64,000 nt of DNA from assembly GCA_019096195.1 (NCBI GenBank), contig JAGTXK010000187.1, positions 761,935 through 825,934 of the forward strand, in the 5' to 3' direction. This DNA comes from Boletus sp. NGJ (Eukaryota; Basidiomycota; Agaricomycetes; Boletales; Boletaceae). A program made the translations under genes and the position numbers. The notes beneath the pieces are model-generated. The model was not told the origin of the DNA. It saw only the letters and a list, made by a program, of their open reading frames with translations, and made no database searches. Positions 46,009-57,969 of the stretch are shown here, piece by piece. The first letter of the stretch is position 1. The number at the start of each line of letters is the position of its first letter.

Positions 46009-47790
46009 GCCAAAGGTTGGACTCTGTGATTAACATGGTTAAACAAGCACCGTATGCTGTACGGTTAACGACTGGCACTTGCATGTCAAAGCGACCTCTG
46101 CGGTGATTTCCGGGTGTCGTTTCGTAAATCAAGGATGACTAGATGGATACAGGAAGTTTTTCGAAACCAAGCACGAGTTGCCTTAGGCGAGGTGTAAATC
46201 CGGTCCAAGAAAATATCCAATTTGTGGACCTACAATGGGTGATGCTCCAGAACAAAGCAAAGCTGCCGCTTTGACCGACATTGACCGGCCGTTTCATCGG
46301 CAGATTCGTGTCCATCTCTCCACGTTTTGGGGAGTTCAAAATTAATGGGATATCGATATCGGGAGATCTATTCGTCTACTTTCGTGGACCGTTTGAAAGT
46401 AGCATGTTCCCTGTGAAAATGTACAGTGACATATGGAAACAATGGACGGAAGCAATTCACCCACCTCATGCTGACCAAATGAACGATGAACCTGTTGTTA
46501 TGGGCTGCCGAATGGTCCTGCCATAGATGTGTTGAGTTCCGACCGGAGAGGGATTCGAGGGATGGACGGAGGGAAGCGGTGCACGTCAGATGTAACGCCA
46601 AGTAAACATCAACTTTCTGGGCCTTCCATGAGGGTCAAAGCGCCTCGCAAATCGGCGGTGCCAGAATTGAGAAAGGGTGCCAGATGTTCCATTAAACGAG
46701 GCAACAATAGACACAGAAGCCAATGTAGACGGGCCGGCCTGGCTTCCGCGCAGACTTGTCCACGAAAACTGGGGCATTTCTTCCCGCGTCAGAGAACGAG
46801 TGTATTTCCAGGAATGAAGATGAATCTCTTCGACGCCAGATGAGCCTGTGGTACGCGTCACTTTCTGTTGTCTTTATGTCAACATGAGCATTACCCCAGA
46901 CCCCCTACCTCCTTCCGCCAGCTTAAATCATCAAGTCAATGGATTTTTCCATTGCATCGTAGAACGACTCGCTCCAGGGAGTCCCAGACATGATACCTTC
47001 GCTGGGTTCCGAAGTCCATCACTAGGGTGCAGAAAATGTAAGAGACACGGTAGAAAGAAGAATGGTCGCCGCGAAATGCAAATAGGTGGCCGCCATGAAA
47101 CACTTGGGACAGACCCACAGACGGTTTCGCCGATCAGTACATCGCGGGCAGGCCAAACTACTCCGAACAGGCCGACTGGGCTTTTGACGGTGCTCTACAA
47201 AAATAGTGTCAACAAGATGAGTTGCACCTTTATCGACAGCTGGTTTTCGCCGACGTACCGTGAGCTGATAGGTAATCTGAATAGGGCGACATACCTGACT
47301 ACCATTTCATGTGTGTGAGACATTAACGACGATAGAAATTTTGAAAAGAATGTGCTCTCTTGCACGTTGCCTAGATGGGCAACCCAAGAACCGATATACA
47401 TGTGAACCATACACTGGCAGTCGCTGGAACGACTGACGACCCCAACAGTATTTCGTCTTGCGAGAGACACGCTGAAAAAACGCGGAAGTGACCGTGATTT
47501 GGGGAATTGGGTGGCAGGTGCAGAAGAGGTGCACTGAACGATATGACAAAGGGAGGGAAGAAGAGAGAAAACAGACAGCGATATCCACAATGAAACGGAC
47601 GACTTATAACCTTGTTCTGGCTCTGACCCACAAGCCACCGCGGACATCCGGGGTGAAGCTTTGGAGTTGGGCCATCCAGTACCCGTCACGGGCTTCGACA
47701 ATGAAAATACCTTCCGCTAGTGGTCTAGCTGTGTAAAACGTTTTCCACTGACGGACGACAATTCCCCGTACATTGACACAACACAGTGGA

Positions 47791-48347
47791 AAGATGATAG
47801 ACATGACATAGTGCTGTACAAAGTCATCTTCTTGCGAACAAGTTCGAGTTCACAATCACGTGCCAATGCGTGTTTACATGACCCGTCAACCTTTTGTTCT
47901 TGAATGAGTCCGGGTTCACTGTGCCCGAGGCGTCTGAATCCGACTGCACTGCCTGCAACTGCCTCAAGCCTGAGTACTAAGTTTTGAACCAAGTTCTCAT
48001 GCAGTAGAAGGTATGTTTTGCTTATCATCTCGACACTTGCTGTAGCTGGCAAATATAGCCTCACGGCTAAAGCGATGGCAGTGCGAGCAAGCGCTCGCCT
48101 CTCTGTTCAAATAATCGTCCACAATTCTCTGGGTGATCGCTAGACATCCTCGCACTCCAATCGGGGTATGTGTTGCTAAATAACGACTCTGACTCGCTTG
48201 CCTGTCGGTGTTAACTCTTTCCTGGCCGACAGATTAGCATTCGATCGACAGTGAAGTGACAGATTAGGACTCATTAACCGTGTCTTCAAAAGTATGTAGC
48301 GCGCCATTGTGGTCTTCAGATCCCGTCCCAACACTTCACACAGCAGC
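47791..48347. other. intergenic upstream of the HET gene
   Basis: No recognised gene; presumed promoter of the HET-GTPase gene. The inverted-repeat similarity fades out at its left edge. Confidence 0.4.
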
Positions 48348-50021
48348 ATGCGTCTTCTCAATTCCAGGTCGAAACAACTAGAGTTACTACACCGCAGTCC
48401 TGGTCCCTACGCGATCGTATCCCATCGATGGGGTGATGAATCGGAAGAAGTTCTCTTCACCGACATCGGTGACCAAGCGCGCGCTCAGAGCAAGGGCAGG
48501 GGCTACCAAAAGATCTTGGGTTCCTGCGAAAAGGCGATACAAGATGGGCTCAACTACGTTTGGTTGGATACCTGTTGCATCGATAAGAGCAATAGCATGG
48601 AACTCAGCGAGGCGATCAACGCGATGTACAAGTGGTATGAGAAGTCGGAAGTCTGCTATGCCTACCTGCACGATGTCAGCGACCCGTCCGAGTTTACCAA
48701 GAGCGATTGGTTCTTGCGTGGTTGGACCCTACAAGAGCTGATTGCACCAAAAGTCCTCAAGTTCTTTACGAACAATTGGACTTTGATTGGCACTCGGGAG
48801 GGGTTGATAGACACCATCACAGAGCAGACGGGGATCAGCCGCGAGATTCTTTGGTCTGGTAAAATTCCCCCAGAGGTCATATCCCAAAGAATGTTCTGGG
48901 CAGCCAAGAGAGACACGACTAAGGTGGAGGATAAGGCGTACTCGCTGTTGGGTATACTTGGCGTTCACATGGTTCCCATCTATGGGATAGACGATGTCGC
49001 ATTTGAAGAACTGCAACACAAGATCATCGTAAAATACCCCGACCAAACCCTCTTCGCTTGGTGCTATACTCCTCAGCCTGAAGACGTCGAGATGGTGGAC
49101 GCAAATCCACCTCCTGATGCACCTCCAGATTCGGCTCCTGATCCAGCCCCAGAGTCGGTTGAGGGCGATGCCAACACCCCTGTAACCAGCCCCACGGGAC
49201 TTCTCGCATCCTCTCCATCCCAATTCCCGGTATCCTACGATATCGATGAAGACGACTTCCGCACGAATTACTTGGACCGCATCGGATTCAGAGATCACAT
49301 GTTTCAACCATACTTCAACATCAGTAACAACTTGGTCAACATCTCCCTCCCTATCAAATATGTGACGGGAAAGATCTGGAAGGCAATCCTGCGTTGCAGT
49401 TTCGAACCTCCCGGTGATGAGCCCCAGTGTCCTCTCGTTATCTACCTTGAAGAAATTCAACCATTGAAATTCGTCCGGGTGCACCTTGCACGCAACGAGG
49501 AGGAGGGAGACAACCAGACGGATGACGTGAACACTATCCCCGGGAGCTTGGAGCGGTTGAGTGACGTAGAATCGAAGCTGGAGGGGTATATCTTACGGAC
49601 CATCCACGTGATCGGCCGACATTTAGAGGGCCCTTCTGATGATCGACCGAGACCACCGCCTGGTGATCCGGATTCTCTCCCCGAATTTAGCGAAGCCGAA
49701 CGTATCGCCCAGCTACCCCGACACCCGCCTGGTGTTAAGACCACTAACGTCATCGTCTGCGGGGAGCCAGGGGTCGCCGCAGGTAGGGTGGTCAACCTCG
49801 TTGTTGACAAACCCGTCATAAAGCCACTCACAGACTATGACCGTGAAGCCATGGCGGTCACGGTCATCGATTTCACTCTCCAATCCAAGAACATCCGTAT
49901 ATTCTATACCATTGGTCCCAGAGACCCTTTTCTCGATCTCGACATTTACCATACCGCGATCCGAAACATGTACCAACTCGTTCAATTTGCCGAGGAATCC
50001 ACCTCGTATTGTTGTGCATAG
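48348..50021 (+). CDS. HET-domain protein fused to a degenerate GTPase domain (frame-broken)
   Basis: The start is the ATG of MRLLNSRSKQLELLHRSPG, the usual opening of basidiomycete HET proteins. The HET domain covers about residues 1-230: YAIVSHRWGDESEEVLFTDI, NYVWLDTCCIDKSNSMELSE, INAMYKWYEKSEVCYAYLHD, WFLRGWTLQELIAPKVLKFF and KVEDKAYSLLGILGVHMVPI are all in place. A Pro-rich linker follows. From about residue 470 the sequence resembles P-loop GTPase domains of fungal STAND-like or AIG1-like proteins: NVIVCGEPGVAAGRVVNLVV, then KNIRIFYTIGPRDPFLDLD. The P-loop has lost the GKS/T of the Walker A motif (GEPGVAAGR instead of GxxGxGKS). The frame ends in a stop at 50019-50021, but coding similarity continues in another frame. 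HET domains in ascomycetes trigger incompatibility cell death; here the protein may be inactive or act through the HET part alone. Confidence 0.85.
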   Translation: MRLLNSRSKQLELLHRSPGPYAIVSHRWGDESEEVLFTDIGDQARAQSKGRGYQKILGSCEKAIQDGLNYVWLDTCCIDKSNSMELSEAINAMYKWYEKSEVCYAYLHDVSDPSEFTKSDWFLRGWTLQELIAPKVLKFFTNNWTLIGTREGLIDTITEQTGISREILWSGKIPPEVISQRMFWAAKRDTTKVEDKAYSLLGILGVHMVPIYGIDDVAFEELQHKIIVKYPDQTLFAWCYTPQPEDVEMVDANPPPDAPPDSAPDPAPESVEGDANTPVTSPTGLLASSPSQFPVSYDIDEDDFRTNYLDRIGFRDHMFQPYFNISNNLVNISLPIKYVTGKIWKAILRCSFEPPGDEPQCPLVIYLEEIQPLKFVRVHLARNEEEGDNQTDDVNTIPGSLERLSDVESKLEGYILRTIHVIGRHLEGPSDDRPRPPPGDPDSLPEFSEAERIAQLPRHPPGVKTTNVIVCGEPGVAAGRVVNLVVDKPVIKPLTDYDREAMAVTVIDFTLQSKNIRIFYTIGPRDPFLDLDIYHTAIRNMYQLVQFAEESTSYCCA

Positions 50022-50515
50022 TTGGGAGCAGGATCACAGGGGCTGTGGAGAGCAACTATCGCCTATTCAACGACTACATTTGTCGTAAGAAGGTACCTAT
50101 GATGCTCATCGTCACCGGGCTCGGGAAGACAAGGCGGATGGACGATTGGTGGGACAAGCACAAGACCGACCGAGAGATTCGAGCTATGAGCTTCAACAAG
50201 TACGCATGCATTATGGTATTGCAAGGCGAAGACGAAGAGCACGAGCAAAAGTACAAGGATTCCGCGCAGACTGTCAAGGAACTCCTCGTGGAGTTTTTGG
50301 AACGCCTCGAGACGCCACTCGAGGGGTATTGTCCCGATGACGCGAATCAATGGTTCGTATCCATGGGGAAACGGACGACGAATTTCCTCTTGCCTGGTCA
50401 GAGAAGGTCCCTCAAGCAGGAGGCTCTTGCGAAAGTTCTGCAGGAAGGGAACAGGTTGAGTGAGGTGCAGGCGAGTGATCTTGCGGGACAGTTCTTTGAT
50501 GAACACCCCATGTAA
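50022..50515 (+). pseudogene. out-of-frame remainder of the GTPase domain
   Basis: Directly after the stop, the next frame reads LLCIVGSRITGAVESNYRLF then KKVPMMLIVTGLGKTRRMDD, WWDKHKTDREIRAMSFNKYA and onward to EHPM and stop. This matches the second half of the same GTPase-type domain (hydrophobic strand, RxT, N-Y-R-L-F and VITGLE-like G4 region). A single-base loss near 50008-50010 would explain the break. The obvious 52 nt GT-AG candidate (about 49970-50021) does not restore the frame and would remove conserved residues. Either the gene is decaying or this is a base-calling error. Confidence 0.7.
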
Positions 50516-50832
50516 TTATGACACTAGATGTATCCACGTTGTATACCCGTGGCTAGTCGAATATGAGAGGTGCCCGAACCCACGTTTAGCTTGCATGGAG
50601 AGGAATTCGGCACTTTTGACAACAGCAGGGACCGATATCATAGTCATGACACGAGCTCGAGACAAGCGACAGGATGGGGGCCGCCAAAATAAGTCTAGTC
50701 GTATAGACGATTCGAAGCGACGAACGTACACAGAGCGTGTAGTAAGGAAGAACACAAGTAAGCAAACAACAAAAATCACAATAGCAGAGAATAATCATAG
50801 CAGGTTCTCGATCCCCCCCCCGCCTCGTGGTT

Positions 50833-53018
50833 TCAACCCAGCTGCGCAAAACTGCCATCGCTCACCGGTCCCGCCTCCCCTTCTATCGGCGTCCCCGAGG
50901 GCACTTCGCTCACTGGCGTACCCTGACTGGTCGTGCCAAGATTGGCGTTCTTGCCCAGCTCGGCTCTGACCCCGTCCAACATCCGTTTGAGGTTCACCCG
51001 CTCGTTGACGAGTGCCATGCGTGTGCTCTCCAAACCTTTTCGTTCTTCCTCGAGGAGCTCTTCTAGTTCCTCAAACGCGGTCATCTTGAGTTCGAGTTTG
51101 GTCAACGTCAGCTTGATCAACGACGCGAGCGTGCTTCGAATCGTCGCGTCCTCCGCATCCGCGAGCGCCGATGCAGCACGCGCCGATGATTTGAGAGCGA
51201 GCCCGGCAGCACGCGCCACGTGGGACTGAGGGATTTTCAGTGCAGGTTTGGTCGATTCCTCAGGCTGGTCGACGACCATGTCGTTTCCCTGCGGGCCCGG
51301 CGTACCGGTCTTGATCGACGGTTCACCATTTGGTGACGCCGACGGTACCTCTGGAACGTCTTGTTGCATCGCATTTTCCCCCTCGACTTTCTCGCCGTCT
51401 GCACCCTCCTTGGTGACCCTCTGCTTTTCGTTTTCGTTTTCCTTCGGGGCACCGCCCTCGACGAGCACGTGCATCGCTGTCTTGGCTGCTTCTGCGGCAA
51501 CAGCGGGGTTTACCACCCCGGCGAGGAAGGCCACTACGCTCATCACGGGATTATCCGCCTGCTCGAACGGGATCCTCCCGTATCTGAGCGGCCCTTGGTC
51601 CCCTTCTGCTGCAATGTACGGGTCTTCGATCGGTAATGAGAGGAATTTCCGTATACATTGTTGTGCCGTGCGCGTCCCGACGTGATCCTCGATCGCGGTC
51701 CAATCATCGTCATACATCTCGATGCCCTCCAGAAGCAACAACACCTCCTGGTCCGTCCATTCGTCATCCGCACCATGACCAACGCCAGGCGGTGCAGCGG
51801 TCAACTTCACAAAGTCGCCGCTGAACATGGTCGAGGGGAACCGCCCATCGAGATAACATGGAGCGCAGAGCTCAAAGTCTTTGACTTTCAGACTGTGATA
51901 CCGCGATGCGGTACAGTCGGTCCCGCAGGTATCGCATTGGTACGACATGTTTCCTTTGGCATTCGAGCAGATGCCGTTTGCGAGCGATTTGGCTTCAGCG
52001 GTCTTTAGTTCTCGAGAGGCTTTAGAGGTGGTTTGGTAGATGGAATTGCGGAGTTCGAGGGAAGCAGAAGTTGCTGTAGAACTGAGGATAGCGGATGTAG
52101 CGCCGAGCGTTACGGATGCCATCTGAGTTTTCGACATACCATTGGCAGCGGGGTGGGTGCTAGAAGGTCGTGTTCCGGGATGGAGAGACTGAAGACCGCG
52201 AGGCGTGTCGAGGATAACGCGGAAATGTCCTGTGAATGGAGGGACGAGTGCCGCTGGTCTTTGTTCTGGGTCGATCTTACAAAGCCAATCGGTTGGCACA
52301 CATGAGAAGACATCAAGACCGCAAAAAAACGTACCTGATAATTGATGAGTCCCCACTGCTCGAGGAAGGCGTGGACACGCATAATGGCGCAGACATCGCC
52401 AGCCAAGTTTCGTCTGCACGCCGTCACTGTCAAGTACTCTGTTGGCCGAAGACGATATGTGTTAATCATAAAGTCGCGGTACTCTTTATAAATCGAAGGC
52501 GTCTTGGACCGATTCCTCGAATTGAAAAACTCTGGGAGCGCACGACGCTCCACAGGATGGATGGTCGACATGTCGAACCAGGCCGAGTAAGAAGGGATGA
52601 TGACGTCGTGCGTCTGCGCTGCGAGGTATTTTCGGGCTTGTTCCTCGAGTTTCAACCGCGTCAATTCGAGTTGGGCGGGGTCTTCGTCCTCGCCTTCGTC
52701 CCCCGACTCGACGTCTTCATCAACAACCTCGCCCATCGACACGTCGCCCGCATCCTCTTCCCCCTCGCCCTCTTTCAGCACCCGCACCTCTCTCGTGGCA
52801 GCCTCTCCACTCGTCCCTCCTTCACCACCATCTGGGTCGTTCGGTATGTTGCCAATCTCGCCACCCTGGAGGGGGTCCAGTTCTGAGCGCTTTCCAGGTG
52901 CATTTTCGGGGTCGACGGGAGAAGCACCTTGTGATTGTTGGCCTAATGGAACTGTAAGCTTTATACGTTTCGTTTCAGAGGAAGAGGAAGGTGATCCAGC
53001 ACGTTTTGGCGAGTCCAT
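50833..53018 (-). CDS. Swi3/Rsc8-type chromatin-remodelling subunit
   Basis: Core scaffold subunit of SWI/SNF or RSC remodelling complexes (SMARCC family). Start [20 protein letters not shown]. After an acidic stretch the SWIRM domain reads [20 protein letters not shown], then [20 protein letters not shown] and [14 protein letters not shown]-like sequence ([14 protein letters not shown]). An intron follows and joins [23 protein letters not shown]-type zinc finger ([34 protein letters not shown]) precedes the SANT domain ([20 protein letters not shown], then [20 protein letters not shown]). The C-terminus has a long helix around [20 protein letters not shown] that should dimerise. Domain order and length fit Rsc8/Ssr2. 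It is convergent with the HET gene (317 bp apart). Confidence 0.95.
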
Positions 53019-53287
53019 GTTACGAAGCCAATCACCTTGAATGGCTACACTCACTTCTACACATGCGAAAACCGCGGCGCTGCAGTTGACGGCGTTACCA
53101 AACGTATACAAATATGGGGGGTCGAGAGGGGTTACGATGTTATGTAATTACTTAGATTAGCTTTCAATAACGCTGAAGATATGAAGCTTTCATTCAACCA
53201 TTCACTATTCGGCGTCTGACAACTGGCGAGGGAAAAAAAAATAACACGCAATGAATATTATGTCGACTGAGGTTGGTGTCCTTCACT

Positions 53288-53860
53288 CCCCCTCAACCTC
53301 CGTCATCCATCTCCTCATCAGACTCGTCATGATAGGCGGCCTAACAAACGCACTAGAAGATCCTCGATGAATCAACAAAGTTGAATACCTTGTAAGTGAC
53401 ACCGTCCCGCGCCGGGTCCATTGCTAACCACCCAACGGCCGGGGTATACACGCCCCCTTGCGTCGGGAAGTATAGCTGACCGGCCCAATGCCTTGCGACT
53501 CCGTGCTTCCTTTGCTCCGACGAACACCACTCTACAAGGAACCATCTTCAAAATGGGCGGCAAGCGCTTTCGTAGGTTCTGCACCCTTGATTGGTGACTT
53601 GAGACCTGAGCCAATGGTGATTTGAAATGCGAATATCTCTTTCTCGAGCACAAGAGCACTGTCGATGGCGGGGGGTGACCGAATAGTATGGTGGCGTCTG
53701 AACATTTGGTGCATCCTGGGTGGCGCATTCCCTAACAGCCTGTTCGGTGCCTGCAGGTTCCTCGACCATCCAATCCTGATGAGAATGCACCGCAGCAATA
53801 TTCGAGGAACAGCGCCCGCAGGAGTGGTTATGCGCTGGGCATTCAATCCCAACAACATGC
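53288..53860 (-). pseudogene. fragment resembling Crinkler/RHS-type C-terminal region
   Basis: Minus-strand frames, which must change once near 53548, read PPAIDSALVLEKEIFAFQIT, then KALAAHFEDGS. After the shift come VEWCSSEQRKHGVARHWAGQ and LYFPTQGGVYTPAVGWLAMD. A 46 nt intron leads to AAYHDESDEEMDDGG and a stop near 53288. The P-x-I-D-x-x-L-V ... F-Q-I-T pattern is like the nuclease-like ends of Crinkler/RHS-family proteins common in basidiomycetes. The frame break at a TAG suggests a dead or partial copy. Identification is weak. Confidence 0.3.
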
Positions 53861-55049
53861 TGGTCGTCTCGTCAGATTTTCACTGCAGTGCAAGCATATC
53901 ACTCACGCGAGGTTGACAACCTCCTCTTCCCACTAAATATCCATGATGTAGCACGAAGTGCCCATTTGCTTACTCCATTCGTTGGGCGGTGTCACATCTA
54001 GATGATTCGGATATAACATGGATGACACTCAAAGGCACCAGCCTGGAGGACATTCGACATCTGTATTGGAGTCACAGAGAACCCACACGAAGTACAGCGG
54101 GGTCACATCCACCAAGATGGATGCAAGGTGACAACATCTTTGAAGAGCAAGTAGAATGGGTCTGGCAGAAGCTGCAATGCAACCGGCTGTTTCTGGCTAA
54201 GAAAATGGACGAGCGAATGAAACGAGGAAGAAACAAGTATCTTAAACTCAAGTTACGCCCGACCTCAAAGACTTACCGATACCAGGGTGTCCTGTAATAC
54301 AACCTCCTCTTTGATATGCACCTGTCTGCGATGCGCGCACTGATGCAGCACGATACTCCTCTCTCACGAGAATCTTGTCATGTTGCAGAATCCCTGCAAA
54401 TGGTGCCCAATGGGACGGAAATATTCACTGAGGTCGATGAACTCGACACCGGATGGAAGCCATCTCAGGAGAGCCTGGGGATTACCCCAAACACTGCGGG
54501 CAAATCGATTCACTGGCAGATCTAGGTAGCGAGAGTGCGGAGTGTGGTGTGTGGGATGGATGTGTGAAATTGAAACTCGAAGAAGGGAGAAAATGACAGA
54601 TTCGTCATGCTCAGGGTGTCCTGTCGGCAGATTCATCGTAACAAGGGTTAGGATCCACCTAATGGCCGACCGCCATAAGGAGAGTACCGCGTTGTCGCAT
54701 TTTTTTCTACTCACCATGATGCAGGTTGAAGTGGTGTAACAACTCATCCAGGGACAAGGTCACGACAGATTCAGGCACCGGCTCAGAACGTTTGAATTGA
54801 TTGCCTAGAATATGGAAGACCTAACGTCTGCAACATACGTTGACAAGGGACAACGAGCACAGAGAGACATAATTCGGCCCATAACGACGTACCGTATCCC
54901 CCACGGTACACATACATACACACACTCGCGTTACACGGGTAGCACGGCCTCGCGCACCACTTGTTTGCTATCTCTGCTTCAAAACCATCGTCTTTAGGGT
55001 GCCAGGTACGACGAAACGTACAAGGGTGCCTGTCGGACCCCAGACCTAA
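53861..55049. other. fragmentary open frames, no assigned gene
   Basis: Frames at 53989-54297 (+; ends VEWVWQKLQCNRLFLAKK...) and 54364-54747 (-; GVEFIDLSEYF segment) look partly protein-like. They are short and isolated and could be gene relics. No family match. Confidence 0.3.
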
Positions 55050-57323
55050 TCAAGGCAACGGCTCTTGACTGCTCGAGAGTTTGTTCAGGTGAATATACAC
55101 GTCTGTGCCAAAGCCATCCATGGAGATGAGGCGCAAGTCGCCACCAAAATACCTCGCATACTATCCAAACAAAATGACCAGATCTAGAATGAGATGATAG
55201 CAGGAAAAATTGCCTCGTAGATGACGCACCAGACGAGACAGCGGTAGGCCATATCCGAAGCCTGCCATCGGCGCTTGGAAGTCGCCTGCCTGTCACAATG
55301 AGATCAGCCCATGACCTTTGTGAAGCGAAGTCAGAACCGAGATCTATTCTTACCTGGAAGTTCTGATCGATACTTTGACCCGCCATGGTCGTATACATAT
55401 ATGTCCAAATGAGTGGAACAGCACTCCTCGGAATACCACCACCCTCGTCCGAGATCTTGATTGTGATGTCCTCGCTCCCCTCAACCACGATGACTTTGAT
55501 CGCGGGGTATCCACCACTGCTCCCGTCCGAGGAAGAGTCTTCGACAATCCGGTCTTCGTACTCTGCCCCGAACCTTTCTACGACAGCTCTAAGCGAATTC
55601 TTGAGCAGCTCGAAGACGATGTGAGATAGATGTCCTGGTACATATGCGAACGTCAGATCGGGAGGGCAAATGAGTTGCACGGGTGGTCCTCGGAACATTG
55701 CATAATGTTCTTCACAGACGAACCGGGCATTCTCGATGGCTTCCTGCAGGATGTCGTGCACATTCTGTCAATGAAAAGTATGCATATGAGGAAGTTATCG
55801 TGAGACAAAAAACCGACAGGACGATGAGAAAGAACTCACGGCTTGGGTACAGATAATACCTACATAATCCTTGTGCGGTTCTTGAGTATTCAATGCAACA
55901 TCTGAGCGCGAGTCAACAAGATGAACGAAACCCATGAAATAGAGTACTCACGTTGTCCAATTAGGAACCGTATCCCGATGCGCGACATATAAAACCTATC
56001 CAACCACGCTTGCACTTCACCTCCGCTTTGCCCATACGCGGGCAGCCCCACTCCCATACCTGCTTTAATTCCCTTTGCCCTCTGCCATTCTAACACACCC
56101 TGAGCGACAGTAGCTACCGTGGGATCATGTCTGTGTTTGATAGCATCCAGTGTCTTGGTGAATCGGGCGTTGTAGTCGTGGACTTCTGGTGGGTAAACAT
56201 GGGAAGGGGTTTGGGCGTAATATCTGTGTGGGACCGCGGGAATCAGAAACGAAGATTGTACAGGGAAGACACCGACCTTCGTTCAACCGGAACACGCAGC
56301 TTGATGTTCCCACTTCGAAGGCCACACACCCCATTACCATTCCCACCTCCATTTCCGTTCCCCTTGTAGGTTCCATTTCCAACCTTGCTCCCGTACATGG
56401 GGCCCTGCTTCTCACCATACGCTAAGCCACTGGCAGCGCCGTCTCCGTCGAGATAGGAAGTGATGAGGGATGGATTAGGAACGTTCTCCGGAATATATAT
56501 ATTCATGTCTTCCTTGTCCGAACGGGCAAATAATGACTGCCGGGCAGCGGGGGATAAGGAAAGGGGCGGAAAATTGATTAATTCCTGTTAATGAAACGTA
56601 ATGTTAGTTGGTTTAAGTTCGAGGATATTCACAAGGGTACAGGGTCTGATAACCCACCTCGAAACTCTGCGCATACCAGTTCTTAACTTTACGTATGGAG
56701 GACATTTCGCTTAAGTTATATGGAAGTTTATCCAGCTCTTTGACACGGTGGGCAAGGCGGACGGGAAGCTCCTCTGCACACCGGAATCGCGTGACATACG
56801 CAGGAACGACAGAAAGTGAAGGAATATGATGAGTTAGAACAACTCAGCAAGTGCATCGAGCTCAAGATGGGCGACTCACCTACTAAAAATTGACTGGCTT
56901 TCAAAAGGGTACCTTGACTGGGATGCTGCCCGAAGAGAACCATTTGTCGAAGGGACACTAAAGCATGAGGTAACGATCAGTATCACATGAAACACGAGAA
57001 CGATCAAATAGAGCATAAAGTAGATAGAGATCAACACGATGCAAAGCAAATGATACCAGTTCTCCATGTCGCTACCTTTGGATTCGCGAAAATATGTACG
57101 ACCTCGGTTCACCCCGTCCACCGGTCTTATGTCCACGGCGGACCCCGAATCTAGAATTGGGGCTGAGGTGGCAAGTCCCGCCACAGAGAGGAGGAAAGAC
57201 AAGACACGAAAAGGAGAGCAACAGAGATATCAAGACGAATCACTGACCTCCAGTCTGAGGAAAGGACGCGAAATGGTGGATCTTCTCCCACAGCGCAGAT
57301 GAGATGCGGAATGCGGCACTCAT
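55050..57323 (-). CDS. mitochondrial pyruvate dehydrogenase kinase family protein
   Basis: GHKL-type protein kinase of the PDK/BCKDK family that inactivates a mitochondrial 2-oxoacid dehydrogenase by phosphorylating its E1 subunit. The start [20 protein letters not shown] leads over an intron to [40 protein letters not shown] and WYAQSFEELINFPP. The ATP site is complete: N-box [13 protein letters not shown]1 [20 protein letters not shown], and G2 [20 protein letters not shown] followed by [19 protein letters not shown] Gly/Asn/Tyr-rich insert of about 50 residues (for example [16 protein letters not shown]) sits between [17 protein letters not shown] and the [20 protein letters not shown] exon, and is not usual. 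At least eight introns. Whether it acts on PDH or BCKDH is not decidable here. Confidence 0.92.
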
Positions 57324-57969
57324 GATGGCAGCGAGATGAGTAGGATAAGTGTACAAGGATGATTCGAGATTGAGAAAGATTTGTGGTTCAGAGCTAGCTA
57401 TCGAAAAGAGGCTTGTGGAGTGGGTGACATGCGTCTGCGAGGGCGTAGGAGTGCCAGGGTTGCAGAGTTCAGTGAAGGGAATAGATGAGTGGTCGCAGGA
57501 ATATGCGCGGATAAAATGAGAGATCAGCCCATGCAAAGAAGAGCTGCTTGGTGGGGGTCGTTGAAGGAACCGTTTTAAATCAGGTGGAGTTGTCGGCTCT
57601 TAGCCCGCTTCCACTTGATACAGTGCCAATCACGTGCGTCGCCTCCCCTAAGCCCTTTCTGACACCGTTTTTGATTGCCGCCACATCACGCTGTGTCGCA
57701 AAGTAGGCAGGCCGACCAGGCACTATAACGATTAGCAGCGCTCAGCGTGCTTAACGGGTATTAGCAGTGCTTTCATTGAGAAGGCCTGACGAATACTTTG
57801 CCTTGTGAAGGGAGCGCACATAGAGCGTCCATAGGGCTTGGGTTCATCCAGAGTCTTCCACGGCTTAAGCGCTCACGCGCACGCCCGGCACACGACCAAT
57901 CGAAAGCACCTCATTCCCAGGTACTGAATATTTAATCACAATCCGGTGGGTGCCAAGTCCTTACAAACA

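Larger units (their letters stand above)
44290..47790. repeat. left arm of a long inverted repeat
   Basis: Matches the reverse complement of about 60490-64000; position p pairs with 108290 minus p in the core. Over 44290-46689 the two arms look identical: every long open frame on both strands recurs with the same length and residues. From 46690 to about 47790 they still align but only at roughly three quarters identity by eye, with indels; matched landmarks include TATTTCGTCTTG and ACTTATAACCTTGT. The match runs off the window end on the right arm, so the full length is not known. Confidence 0.93.

Noticed and set aside
46848-47318. 156-codon plus-strand frame in the diverged repeat arm
   Set aside because: The matching region in the other arm does not keep this frame, so it is not under coding constraint.
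49970-50021. 52 nt GT-AG intron candidate that would remove the stop in the HET-GTPase gene
   Set aside because: Splicing it does not put the downstream GTPase-like frame in register and would delete conserved residues.
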